A stretch of DNA of 64,000 bases from Pycnopodia helianthoides (Eukaryota > Echinodermata > Asteroidea > Forcipulatida > Asteriidae), in the NCBI GenBank assembly GCA_032158295.1, contig CM063251.1, positions 21,139,933 to 21,203,932 on the forward strand, written 5' to 3'. The first letter of the stretch is position 1. Each line of letters opens with the position of its first letter. The translations under genes were made by a program, and so were the position numbers. Shown here piece by piece: positions 44,534 through 57,000 of the stretch. The notes beneath the pieces were generated by a model. It searched no databases and was not told where the DNA came from. It worked only from the letters and a program-made list of their open reading frames with translations.

Positions 44534-44975
44534 TTACGGAAGCGTTAAAGGGCCACAACAATTTTTTTTCTTCAAAATGCTTTCTCAATGCGGCGATTTA
44601 CAATATTGCCGCGGTGAGTTAATCTCACTGCGGCGATTTACTATATCGCCGCGGCGAGTTACTATCTCACCGCGGCGAGTTGCTTTCTCGCCGCGGCGAG
44701 TTACCAACTGCGAATGAGCCGCAGCGTCAGCCACAGGAGGTTAAAACCTTACCACTTCAAAAACCCTTTGCACGATGCCGTCTATCTCTCGTCATCCAAG
44801 AACGCTTTGTGTGACACAGTCATGCTGCGGCTCACTCGCAGATGGTAACTCGCCGCGTCGAGATAGTACTTCGCGGCGGTGAGATAGTAACTCACCACGG
44901 GAGATAGTAACTCGCCGCGGCGAGATAGCAATTTGAAGAAGAAAAAAATGTTGTGGCCCTTTAACGCTTCCGCAA
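44534..44975. mobile_element. Fold-back (long-TIR) element with CCGCGG motifs
   Basis: The left arm TTACGGAAGCGTTAAAGGGC, CACAACAATTTTTTTTCTTC is matched in reverse by the right arm ending GGCCCTTTAACGCTTCCGCA. Inside both arms are repeated CTCGCCGCGGCGAG-type palindromes separated by TTACTATCT / AGATAGTAA, then GCCGCAGC. Each arm is nearly 190 bases and the loop is about 60-90 bases. No coding region. Confidence 0.85.
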
Positions 44976-46553
44976 AAAGTTATTCTTTCTTTCAACTAAG
45001 AAAATACGGCAGAACAGTGTGGGTCACTGACACTGTTTGACTGTTATTTATTCTTCCAGCGTGATTCAGTCTGCTCACACAAATAAACTTGACCCTTATA
45101 ACGATGACGACCTCAGTACACTCTACCAGTATTTATGGAACTAGCTCAGGTAAAGCGACTTTAATGTGTTTTGGGTCATGCGACAGTTCAAGGTGCCACA
45201 GTAAAAGTACGGGCTGGATAAACAACATTTTACAGTCGGAAGGAATGTGCGTTCACCAGGTTTTGTAAAAGGATAAAGCGCTTTAAAAAAAAAAAAAAAA
45301 CATCAAAGTGTGTTTTAGATTTTTTTCTTCGTCGCTTCCTGTTAGATTGACATTTTCCATCGTTTGAATGAGTAACTTTGCTTTGATCGACCCCAGTACG
45401 GTAAAGTTGCCAGACTGTGAACGTTTTAAAAGCATATTAGGCCTACGTGTCCAAGTAAAATGTTGACAGGCCTAGATATAATCCAAACATCTAGGCCAGC
45501 ATTTTGAGCTCTGGTATTTACTCTGCGTCCAGGATGTTCATGTATTTTTATAGGTCACTGTTTCTCAAAGTATTAGACGAAATAAGTTATGTGGCTGTTC
45601 CGTCACGTCGTCGTAATAGGTGATATCTTTACTACAGTTTAAACCGTGTATAGTTGAACACCATATCGCTTATAAAGAATCGGAGGGAGTATGGGGTTGG
45701 ATGGGGGGGGGGGGTTTAAAGGGTCTATCAACAGATTGGATGGATGGTATCCTGGAAAAAAAACCACAACGACCCCCTGGATCAATGCACTAGTCCCGAA
45801 CGCTCTTCAGTACAGGTGACATTTTAGATAATTGACGTGTGAACTATTCCATTCAGTTGAATAACACACCTGTGGGTTTATTAAGGAGGGAATTGGACCA
45901 AGTCCCTCGGCACTCTTTTCATTTCCTGCCAGTGTTGGAGTATTGCTGTGTTTCTAGCAACCCCGTGGTACTGTACAAACTGACGCTCGCTCCTTCAGAG
46001 TACAGTGTAATCTTACAGTATAATAATTTATGGATTTTATCTTTAATAACGAGTTCAAACATGCAATCGGCCCATGAATAGAAGATGCGAACCCTACTAG
46101 AGCTCTAAACCAATGCTAGGTTTATGGTCATTAATTTCATAACGCACGTCCAAAGGAAATGCAACATCAGTTTTGCTGATAAGGGATGCGTCAGTCCCTT
46201 CCACATCACCGTCTTAAAGGATCACATCTCAATATTGCTCACTGAACGTTTCTTTGTGTCAATTACTTGTGTTTTATTCAATTCAATTCAAACTCACATT
46301 TATTTCCGTACTTCGTGAACACTTCTAAACAATACATACCCCAAAACAGAATTTAAGAAGTAACTATTATTTTTTTGGTATGATCTGGGTCCGTGGCCAT
46401 CTGGTCCTCAGATTGTAGGGTGTATTCTTCGGGGTCACCTGCTAAGCGCTTAACAATTGTGCTTGAGGCAAACTAGCATGTTTCAGGTACCGTTTGCAAC
46501 TGATGAACTGCTTATGTTTGCTTGGAAGAAAACTGTTAAGCCCTAATGTCTGC
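44976..46553. other. Intergenic; nothing recognised
   Basis: It holds an A run (45283-45300) and a G run (45704-45714). At 46440-46553, AGCGCTTAACAATTGTGCTT and CTGCTTATGTTTGCTTGG may be a decayed GGGCCCAATTTC-type element. No gene was recognised. Confidence 0.4.
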
Positions 46554-46896
46554 TTAAAGGTATTTTACACTTTTGGTAACAGCTCAAAATCAGTGTCCAC
46601 ATTTGGTGTGATTAAACATATGCATGAACAAACTAACCTGTGAAAGTTTGAGCTCAATTGGTCATCGAGGTCACGAGAAAATAGTGAAAAGAGATTTTAT
46701 GTGTTTTCTGTTTTTTTCAAATTATCGCGCGCGATAATTACTACTGTTTTACTCGTTTCTCAGAAACGATAGCATTTTAGGCAGAAATATTTCAAGGAAC
46801 CCTTTCTACCATTACTTACTTTAAGTCATGTAAGTTATGTGTGAATCTGTGAACATTGTGTTTTTCGATCTTACCAATAGTGTACAGGGCCTTTAA
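46554..46896 (-). mobile_element. MITE, TTAA-ended family 2, copy 2
   Basis: 343 bases, TTAA-bounded, reverse orientation to 6738-7096: left TTAAAGGTATTTTACACTTT, right AGTGTACAGGGCCTTTAA. The core on this strand reads GGTCACGAGAAAATAGTG. It is noncoding. Confidence 0.85.
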
Positions 46897-48484
46897 GCAG
46901 CTCTATGTAAGTTGGCCTTGCTCTCTTTCAATCGCATCTATTCTCAGCTCTCGCATACTCCACTCAACTTTTCTCTTGTAATGGACGGTATTTTATATTT
47001 GACCGTTCAAACACTGCGTGGATGAGTTCCTCAGGTTCCATCCCTAAGTTGACAAGTAAGGCTAGGTTCATGTATGGCGCAGTAGATGACAACGGAAGTA
47101 TATCCGGTTGGTTAAGTGATCTTTCTTCTAGACCTTGGTTTGAATCCCTCCTCAGACCATAGCTTTGCACATGGCTTGGGTTTCAGTCTCTACCTGATTA
47201 TGTGCCCCTCGTTCTGAGTTTCATTCCAACATCTAAAACTCCACATCTTGAATAATGTGTTTATGATAACTTGTATCTTATGATAACAATTCTATTCGCC
47301 TGGATCGCTCAGTACAAGAGAGACATATCAAATAAACACCCTAAAATTATATTTCAAGTCGCATCTGAGCGCGGAAAACTTTGAGAACACATAGTGAGTG
47401 GTGACGTATTGTCCCGCCAAAGCGAGAAACAGTTGACCATGAAAATGATTGAGAGTCGGACTATTAATTAACCTGTAAATGCCGCTTTAGTTCGTCTCCG
47501 TTACCATTGAAGCTGTAATTACTACCGACGTAAACTGAAATGCAATCAAAAGCTATCAATTATTCAGCTGTCGGTGTGAAATAAATTATCCAATCTATGG
47601 CATAAGATTTAATTGTACACGCCCGGATTCTGTTCCCAATTACTGGCTATTCTAAGCGTGCAGTTGTGAACTTTTTTGTATTTTAAATGTCATCGGTTTG
47701 AATGATAGATCTCTGAATGTGAACTATACATATGCAGAAGACATGAGGTAGGCAAGGGCGATCCATTTTTCGAGGGGTCCGGTGGCTTGGGAGTCACTTG
47801 CCAAGGACTGGGGTGCCATTAATCCGATGTACCATTAATGTATGACTCGTTGAATTGATTGCGTCTGGGCATACCCTCCCAGTCCTCTCGATCATCATCT
47901 CCATCCCCTGGATCTGCCCTCTGGCAGACCGACTTGTAAGGTCAAATCTATGATGGTTTCATAATATAAGTACAAAACATTATTTCAACCTCCTGACGAA
48001 TGAGATATACCATACCTTACCCAGCCATACGTAACCCCCACTATTGCGTCGTTTACCCTTTCGTCCACTGACGTCAGAAACCACCAGTTGCAGACTTGGG
48101 TGGATGGGTTTGGCAAATATCACCGCGGCAGATTTCTGCAAACACGTCAATATGCATTTTCGACGCGTGCATAGAGTAAAATTCCCCAAAGTTGAAGCGT
48201 GTTCAACTTGTGGGGACTCTTCTGCGTAAATCTTCGTTCTGACGTCACGATTTGACTCTCACTGACTTCTCATGGAGCAGGTACTCTGCCATCCGGGGAC
48301 ATTTTCCCCACTTGATCGCAAGGATGCGAAGGGCATATACAGCCTGTACAAAAACAGTACTCACGGGGTTGTGTTCATATATCGTATACAGTCACCGTGT
48401 TCAGGTCTGACTTTTATACGGGGACCAAATATCATCAGGTTATAATGCATCATACGAAAATAATGTTGAAGATGTTCAGTTGAA
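46897..48484. other. Intergenic with a tRNA-like scrap
   Basis: At 47108-47160, GTTGGTTAAGTGATCTTTCT and then CTTGGTTTGAATCCCTCC form a weak box A/box B pair, probably a SINE remnant. No gene was recognised. Confidence 0.4.
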
Positions 48485-48938
48485 GAGGGTCTCCAAAGTC
48501 AAGCTCATTTTTCCAATAGAAAGAGTCCTTATGAAAATGGATACTAAAAATTACAAGTCTCTAACCTCACTACAAAATGGTGTAAAATTTCACTGAGTTT
48601 GAAATGAAAATTTTGTCCGAACCCAAAGACTTTCACTTTTCAAATGGTCTGTGCATTTTTTGTACATAAATCGTTCAGTTCAATCCTAAATATTTATGGT
48701 ATTTAATGAAAATGGCATTGAATGTGACCTAACTGGCGTAAACATTCCTCTGTGGAGTGTACAGATCCATTTGTTTGAAATGTCCGATGACGACATGTTT
48801 TAAATTTCGCTCTGAAAGAGTATAAAATGTAATGACATGTTCTAGCATTCTAACGTCAGGTTAGAGACTACCTCCTTATATGAGGAGTCTATCTATCAAA
48901 AAATGAGCGCATCACATAACTCAATTTGACGATGGGCC
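48485..48938. mobile_element. Long-TIR MITE, copy 2
   Basis: Left GGGTCTCCAAAGTCAAGCTC ... TAGAAAGAGTCCTTATGAAA ... TCTCTAACCTCAC. The complement of the right end reads GTCAAATTGAGTTATGTGAT, GCGCTCATTTTTTGATAGAT, AGACTCCTCAT, TCTCTAACCTGACG. It matches copy 1 at 14448-14934. Confidence 0.7.
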
Positions 48939-50042
48939 CTTCGTTTATCTACGACGTTCTTGTGATTGTAGAAATAGCTTATGTCAGTGGATTATTAAAT
49001 CAGTTGCTTTCATCAACCATTTCAAGCCTCATTATGTTTCTTCTTTTTTGAATCCTCTGTTTCTTGCTGTATGGTATTTCAACGAAGTTCACAAGCTGTA
49101 TAGTCGGCCCTGCATCTTTTTATCTGGTCAATTATGATGACGATAAACGCAAACATGGCAACATCTAATCAAGATTGTTATGTTGGATATGAAATCCTGA
49201 TGTATTTACACTAAGCTTAGATCGCTGTTAGCAAATTGACATAATGTTCATCCTTGTTTGTTTTATGATACGCAAGGCAATAAAGGAATTACTGTGGTCA
49301 GCGAGTATAAGCGCCCCATCACATCACGCGAGAGCAGTTTAAATTAAAATATACAATGATTACTGACATCGCTGTCTGCGTAATGTTGTCAGAAGAGGTT
49401 GATAGGTTGAAATGGGAGCCTGGATTAAACAAAGACGAAAATTAACAGGTTGGAAAATGGAAACTCTTACTGCTTCTGCTTAAAAAGACCTGAGTGGTTA
49501 TGGAGTTTGTGGCTCGTTTTTACTTAAGATCACAGATCATTTTTCTGAATTTTTCTTGATGATAATGAAAGTTTATTGAGTCAGATTGACCCATCCAGCA
49601 ACAAGTTATAGCTGACAATGGATGGATGTTGTTTTGTCCAGGGAAGCTTTCTGACTTCTCCCTGTTCCATTTCTGTGATTTCCATTATAGGAACTGCATG
49701 GACTCACAATGACTATTCCGAGTTTCTTCCATTTACAAACCAACTCTATATTATCTACTTTTGCCCGCAATAAATATAAAAACCACCCACAAACAAACTC
49801 ATGCAGAGCTTTTGAACCGTAGCCTCTCGCATGACTGGGTTCTCATCATGAAGGCAACGCAGAACTCCAAATTCCCTTTCAACATTGTTTGGGGCTTGGA
49901 GTGAGTGGGGTCACTTGTTTGAGATTAAATACAAATCTGTTAATCCACAAAGAACACTGAAAACCATGTTTTCGTTGGTGACAATTGCAATAAGGTGACA
50001 AAACGAACCTGCTCCTGCAACTGTATGGAAAGTAGGTATTAT
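48939..50042. other. Intergenic; nothing recognised
   Basis: No exon, RNA gene or element was recognised. Confidence 0.45.
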
Positions 50043-50090
50043 AACCCTATAACCCTAACCCAATCCTAACCCTAACCCTAACCCTAAACC
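50043..50090 (-). repeat. Interstitial telomeric repeat (CCCTAA)n
   Basis: AACCCTATAACCCTAACCCA and then four near-perfect CCTAAC units. The repeat is the metazoan telomere sequence TTAGGG read on the minus strand. Only about 7 units, so it is interstitial. Confidence 0.9.
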
Positions 50091-51615
50091 AGGAGTTGTT
50101 AGAACATAGAGCAGTCACCCTGGCACTGTGGCTGGAAGTAATGGAAAGGCTAAAACAAGTATAAACCATCACTTTATGCTCCGTATCGATGGCTGTAGAG
50201 CTTTGTAGGCCAAATGCTTTCCGAATCATACTGGGGGAAATCGCATCTCCCGTTGGACTCGGGTGTAGGGCAACAAATCCCCGACACAACAAATCAATAA
50301 TCAAATCATGCCAAATGTTTACAGTACCTGCTGCCGACTGTAGGAATCAATGTATAGTTTACCGAAACCAGGTTGAATTGAAAGTCTAAATGATAGGCCT
50401 ATACTTCTCAGTGTAATAACCACAGCCTGATTGATCCAGAGACAACCCGATAGGTGTTAACACAGTCAAGTGTAATGATCCACGGATCTAGGATGAAGAA
50501 GCGCGTAATAATCGAATCATCACTGGCTTTATCGCTATATCTACATTTGTGACTAGGCTTACTGTGCCGAGTAATGCAATAACTGAGTAGAAATTTGAAA
50601 ATCAGTAATGCTGACCCATGTTCGATGTTTCTAATCTGCAAAACCGTGCGCTGTGCACTATTTTGTTTTAGTAAAGGGGAGTTAACGAGGAATCGCTTTG
50701 TTTTTGGATGGTAACTTGATATAGAGATTTCCATGGTGGAAATCGACTGCTATAATTTCTTTTCAATGCAAAAAGTGCAAGTCCACATTCTAGAATCGAT
50801 AGTTAGAATTTGTTCCAATGCAAAAAGTGCAAGTACACATTCCTGAAGACAAAATATCTTCAAACTTTTCCAAAACGCTGCTACTAAAGTCATGTTTTTT
50901 TCTGTCAAAATGTGTGGCATATTTAAAAGGAATTTATTAAAAACTTTTTTTGGGGGGGGGGGTGCCGAAGAAACGTTCGAACGTATTATGTAAGCAACCT
51001 ATAAAAGGGAATGCAGAAGGAACTGGACATTTTCGAAGAGCACTTTCTAATAATAATTTTACAAAAATATTATCTTTAAAGTATTCACACATTGAAATGT
51101 GTGTTTATTGAAAAATATATGACGGAACTGAATCTACTCTTCAAAAAGTAATACGTGGGGCTTAAATAAATAATAAAATCGAGGGTGTACTTTATGTTAG
51201 CCGAATTAGCTCAGTGGATTTAAATCAAATCTAAGGGATTATAAAATAACCTGACAGCCGGGCCTGCGTCACTTCGGTGTGAAAATAAGTCTATCGAACT
51301 ATAAGTCATTGTATTGTACAGTCACCGGCCTAAATAAGCTATTTATTGTAACAGAATAATTATGACCACTGCAAGGTAATGAAAGTTTTATTGGGTAGGT
51401 TTGTAAGAGCAGTAAAACGGACTGCCAAGCTTTTCATGTCAATTCATCAGAATAAACGGAAAAATTGGAGATCCGCGCTCTTTAGATTACAGTACAGTAC
51501 GAAATAAACAACTAGAATAAAATACAAAACCATGAGCGTTACTGTCGAAGGGTACTATCCAGTCTACTGTTGATTAATAATTATAAGCCAGATCATCAAA
51601 ATGAGACCTACAACT
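50091..51615. other. Intergenic; small direct duplication
   Basis: CAATGCAAAAAGTGCAAGTC at 50764 recurs as CAATGCAAAAAGTGCAAGTA at 50817, each followed by CACATTC. A G run is at 50950-50962. At 51203-51220, GAATTAGCTCAGTGG is an isolated box A without box B. Confidence 0.5.
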
Positions 51616-52009
51616 TTAAAGGAACATTACAGAATTGGTTTTATCTAACAAAACAGTTGCTGGCAGTGTAAGCACTTTATGTAATCCACCAAATACATAA
51701 AATGACAAACCTGTAGAAGTTTGAGATCGATCGGCCATCTGGGTCACGAGAAAATAGTGAAAAACCGATTACACATTTGCATGAAATCATATAGATTCAA
51801 CAAATGAATAAAACGCTAATTGAGCGATAAACTCCAATCGGAAAATTAGTTTATTAATTTCTCATCAAATATGGCATTTCAGACAGAAATATTCTAAGGG
51901 ATGTTTTCTACTATCATCATCATTAGACCGTGTAAGTTTTATGTAAATCTGTGATCAAAAGTATATTTTACAAGTTTTTTTTCTTACCAATTCTGTAACG
52001 TTCCTTTAA
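51616..52009 (-). mobile_element. MITE, TTAA-ended family 1, copy 3
   Basis: 394 bases, TTAA-bounded, termini TTAAAGGAACATTACAGAAT / TTCTGTAACGTTCCTTTAA. Near-identical to 23291-23682 and in the same orientation; one change in the right terminus (ACGTTCC for ATGTTCC). Confidence 0.9.
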
Positions 52010-52756
52010 ACGAAAACCAAATACTTCAATGTTAAAGTAGCTTAATAACAACACCACATCACAGTTGCGGTACATTGCCCTCAAGGAGCCCCAATGGAGG
52101 AGATGATTTGAAAACAAGCGCCCTCAATAGTTCAGGAACGAAGCGCCGTCTCCATGTCTGCAGAAAAAACGAGGTGGCAATCAATTTGTTTTGAACTTCT
52201 ATTTTTAGGACCGAGATAATGTTACATCTATTGGACCTTCTTTCCGGTTAGTCACACTTACACTCACAGAATATGGGAAAAATATTGCAAAGACACTTTG
52301 TAAAAGACAGGGGTCAAGGCTGTAGATGTCTGGTCCAGCCATTTGCCCACTTAACAACATGAAGAGTGTATGGTTATGAGCAAGCGTTGTCATTGTTTTC
52401 GCAGTAGGGTTTGCCAAAAAGAGCATCAGAGTTTCCGAGTGATATCGAAAATAGACAAGCAAGTGCGTAGACTCAAATTTTCCCAGTGGGTCTGAAAAGC
52501 CCGTAAGCTGTATGTAGGATAATCTAATTTAGACTACGTCTAGAGGCAAAGCTTTCTCGTATAAAGTAGGGAGTTAGAAGGGAATTGTTATGGCCCTAGC
52601 TCAGGGGCTCGCTCAAGCAATCCTCCGGCACTTTTCTGTGTGGAGACCATTACACTGTTGAACAGACCTACTCTACATCATTATCGTATGTAAAAATGTA
52701 TAGGTTGTATAAATGCAGGTAATGGGGAGGTGCGCAGCGTGTGAAACAAGGACACG
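52010..52756. other. Intergenic; nothing recognised
   Basis: An 85-codon minus-strand frame (52205-52462) has no recognisable domain. Confidence 0.45.
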
Positions 52757-52955
52757 ATTGGTTAAACTGATTCAACGCGTGCGCGCTACTGGTCACAGTT
52801 TTGATGAATGAATGTCGAGAGAGTCAGCTGTGAACATGTATGAGCGTGCATTGCTTTGCCGTGCACTATGTGTTAGTGACGTGAAAAGCAGCAGATATAC
52901 ACGCAGCTTATACCACTACGATCTCCCGTTCGTTTAGTCATTAGTTCAGTCAACT
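52757..52955 (+). promoter_or_regulatory. Probable promoter of receptor exon 1a
   Basis: ATTGGTTAA (inverted CCAAT) at 52757 and ACGCGTGCGCG at 52775 are followed 187 bases later by TTCAGTCAACTC at 52944, which contains TCAGTC, a good Initiator. The same three words in the same order precede the paralogous exon (60890-61096). The proposed start would give a leader of about 370 bases. Confidence 0.55.
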
Positions 52956-53312
52956 CAGCACAACGTGTACATTTGTTACTCTGCATACATGCTTGAAGGT
53001 TTCTCTGGAATACATCCAGCCGTGATACTGATCGTCAATCAGAGTCTGTGTGCCAGACTAGGAATTACGAGAGCTGGAAACGGTTGTGAAATCAAGTGAG
53101 CTTTAATGTAGACACACCAAAACACAAACGAAACGCCAGTGGAATTTCTTTTTGCGGTGTGATACAATGTACAGCATGACCTCCATAATATACTGTTGTT
53201 ATTGTCAACCACGTGGCATGACCTGTACAACCTGAAGGGATTCAATGCGACAGTTGCCAAACCTTGGAAGCAGTTTTCACCATAGTCTGCGGGATACATC
53301 TTGATCAGTACC

Positions 53313-54057
53313 ATGGATATAAACTCGAAATTACCGGTTCTAGGGAGTGCTTTTTTTTGGTTTGTGTTGCTAAGTCTTACGTGGTCATGGCAAGTTGAAG
53401 GTAAAATTGACGCCAATACCTCCGTGGATTCCTTCAAACCTCAAAAGACTATTACTATCAATTTTGCCATACTGCTGCCAGAAGATCCGTCGTTTGATTT
53501 TTCTGCAGTCAAAGTTATCCCCGGAATATTACTGGCGTTGAACAGTACCCGTGTCAAAGATCTAATTGGGAATACTATTCGTGTGTCTTATCAGAAATAC
53601 GACTCCAAATGCAGCCAGGAAGAGGTGTTGAAATTGTCCGTGGATGCACTCCGGTCGCACGAGGCAGCAGACGTGTACTTCGGGCCTGCTTGCAGCTATG
53701 CCTCGGCCAACATAGCCCGTTTGGTGTCGCATTGGCGAAAAGTTTTCGTAACATCTGGGTCTGTGGCGAGTAGTTTGGACGGCAACGAGATAACCAGAAT
53801 GTCAGTCACAGCTTCGAAGCTTGGGGAAATGATTTATGATGTATCTTCAAACGTTTTCGATTGGAATACAACCGCGGTGATATCTGCAGATACGGAGGGG
53901 TCCGAGAGTTTGACATATTGTTACTTCGTCTCGTCTGGATATATAGGCGTCATGAGATCACATGGACTTTCCGTGGAGTCGAATACGTTAAAACAGGGAA
54001 GTACACAAGAAGAGATCAAAGAGATTTTGATGGAAACAGTCATGCCACATGCACGGA
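53313..54057 (+). CDS. Receptor guanylate cyclase-like, first coding exon (paralog a)
   Basis: Encodes 248 residues plus one base. The ATG at 53313 is in good context (TACCATGG). Residues 1 to ~30 are a signal peptide (hydrophobic FFWFVLLSLTW, cleavage likely after VEG). Residues ~46-248 are the first lobe of an ANF-receptor/periplasmic-binding fold: TINFAILLP, then a cysteine in YDSKCSQEEV (C100) and DVYFGPACSYASANIARLV with C127, then HWRKVFVTSG. The Y.GP.C.YA...R...HW...T.G signature is typical of natriuretic-peptide and echinoderm egg-peptide receptors. NTS and NTT sequons are at 35 and 185. The exon ends MPHAR with a GTAAGT donor at 54058, phase 1. No later exons (rest of the binding domain, membrane span, kinase-like and cyclase domains) were recognised before the next paralog. 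The ligand is unknown. Confidence 0.85.
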
Positions 54058-57000
54058 GTAAGTACAACATTTCATATTTTTTAAGATACTAGATTGCATT
54101 CATAACTAAATTGCACTTGTTAAAGTTCAACACAGGAATCACGGTCTATTGACGGCGAATTTCCACAATTCATTCTAGTTTTAGAGCATGGTGTCATAAT
54201 AGTTTAAAGTCAATGACACCCTCCTAGTCCTATCATAGAGCAATGATTGTGCTCCTATAATCGTTAAAATGAAACATCAACTCATGATGGTTTATCACAA
54301 AGGGTGTGTAACACAATGTAACACATAGCGCTAGCTGTGGTTACATCAAATGCACATGTGCGTTTCAGCAGTGTGCATCAATACTTTACAAGAGTCATAC
54401 ATGACACTGTAGCAAACCGTCATAGAGAAAGAGTAAACCAACTCGGAAAAAGCAATTCCATGTTTGTCATTGTGTCTGTCATTAAAATGACTTGAGACTC
54501 TGCTGCTCTTTGTGTTTTATTCTCACAAGGAATTTACTGAATTCAGCTGGGAAGACGCGAAGGTTTTTAAGGTATAGGTTGGCCTGGGCTATATTACTGA
54601 ATTCCTCCAGGTGGTTGTCTTAGTATATCCCCAGGACTGTACTTAGTACCACTACAAAGAAAAAAGAAAAAGAAATTCACCCCGCTTGTAGAAGACAAGT
54701 GGAATAAAAGTTGTATATACCCATCAGGCATGTTATTATAATTGCATCCACCCCACCGTAACTGAATAACGGCTCGCCGTATTTCACGGTATTTTTACGG
54801 TGAGATGCTTCTTTGCCAATTTGCTCAGCACATCAAGTTTGTGCTTAGCAAAAACCCGTAACCAGCCAAAATGAAATGTGATTTGTATTGACTGCGCTAA
54901 TGCTTTGCCTGTACTGATTCTAAGCCATGTTACTACCCCATGGTTGTTGTTGGAAACGGGCCATGGTCATTACCGAGATGGCAACAACATGTTCCCACAA
55001 CGTAAATCAAAGAGGGATAAAGCATGGCTTAATATGCAATGCTGCACCCGAACCCCGAACCTGTTATTTCAGTTATTTTCCCGTCAACAAAAAGCAAATT
55101 TTTGAGTAAAGTTTCAGATCTACATCTGTTGCCGACAGTCTTTTATATTCTCAGAGGTGAAACACCATGTTACGGGGATAGATTGGTGTCAAATTCCAAT
55201 AAGTGGTATGCCCAAAGAGTTGATTAATTCGCTGTTTTATTACAGCGTTCCTATCTGAGATGTTTGTTGATTGATTGAATCAGGTTGTCGTAACTCCATT
55301 TTCATAACTGTGAACTCCGGTTCGACTACAGTCGCACCATTGATTTCTCACAAAAATGTGTGCCGAGTGAATGCATAATCTTGACGACTTATGCAATCGT
55401 TAGAATACTTTGTCATTTTACACACAAACAGTACTGTTTGAATACTGACATTGGAATGCTTTGTAGGAATTTCCTGATATTTTCAAACCACATGGACTCT
55501 GTTCCATATACCATCAGGAAATAATTTGTATTGTACCGTCTGCTGGTAGATCAATCAGTTGTTATCTTGGTTTGTTTTGATGGTTTAAATGTAGTAGTGG
55601 CGATTATTTGTTGAATTGGCTTCGACGACTTGTTGTACCGTGATTTGTGTATAGATAAATGAGCTCTTGAACGGTAAGGTTTCACAGTTGTTATTGTGAA
55701 GGTGATACTTCACATTCCACGTGTCGGTGTAATGGACTTCATGTGATACACTGGTACAAGATCCACTTGGATTCAGATTAAAGCAGACATTGATTTAGGT
55801 CAAGGGAGCCATCAATGTCAGAGTTAAGGTATTATACCAACTATGTCCTACTTCTTCATTAGCAAAATTGCCATTTATTAAGAGATTGATGTCACTGTCC
55901 TTGCGGGCATTGTTCAGCATCAAAAGGCTCTCAATCGAGATGACCATGGAGATGAAAATAAAAGTCAATTGCTCTCTCTCAGTATAGAATCTGTGGTAAA
56001 TCATTCGAAGAAGGAAGTTTAACCATGGAGGTCCATGGTTAAACATGTCTGTTTCTGGGTTCACTTATCATTAAAGAGCACGAGAGGCAATAATAACAAT
56101 ATTTACGTGCAAAGTTGGTTGTCCCGATCTGCACTGCAGAGAATTTTTTTTTAATACAGAATTCTGACTACGTTAAACAACATCATGAATGTCTTAACTC
56201 TATACAGCAAGCAGTGAGGATCCAAGCCCTGCGCTGGCTGTCTTTTCTTAAACTGCGATATTTTGCACTCAGCAGATTGCATGTACAATGCCTAGTGGCC
56301 TTAGTGGTTTAATGTTGGAGCTGCAAAACGTTTTATCCAGCAATGTGGTATAAACAAATTAAATCTAACATTTTTGTATTAATACATACCCGTACTGAAC
56401 AACTATAGTTGTTTGGACAGGTTGGCAAGGGTAGTTGGGTAGTATGCGAAACTTCATGTTTTGAAAGAAGATTAGGGCTTTAGCTGAGACTCAGTCCATA
56501 CCTGACACATAGTTATGCGACTTGCAATGCGAGACTTGACTTTAACACGCCTGGATGCATGTTCAGTTTGTCGTGATAATGGTTTCTTTCTCACGCTCTA
56601 TATTTTTCAAATCAACCATGAAGAAAGAGCTGTTTACACAAATATGAAAGCAGAAAAATGGATAAACCTTTCACGGACAGAATCATACCCGCATAGAAAA
56701 CAATAGTGTTTCACGACTGATTGATCAACTGGAAACAAGGTTGTTAAAAAATCAGATCGAAATAACATGGCGATTGAATCGTCCTCTCTACGCATGACAT
56801 GAAAGACAACGAAACAGGTGTTATAATGTGCATTGATCTTGATCACCGCACAACCAATCATTTTGAGGTCTTAGTAAGTCGGAAGTCAAAGAACAATCTC
56901 ACGAGATAACACGAGAAAACCCTATCACTTCGAGGAGAGATGATATTGACAAAGCAATTTGTGAGGTGGTCGTGTTGCGCTCGGCCCATCACGTTAAAAA

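Noticed and set aside
51203..51245. tRNA gene (GAATTAGCTCAGTGG)
   Set aside because: A box A word only; no box B or closing acceptor stem follows at tRNA distance.
53039..53437. 132-codon minus-strand frame
   Set aside because: Its upstream part is antisense to the receptor exon, and it has no domain or composition of its own.
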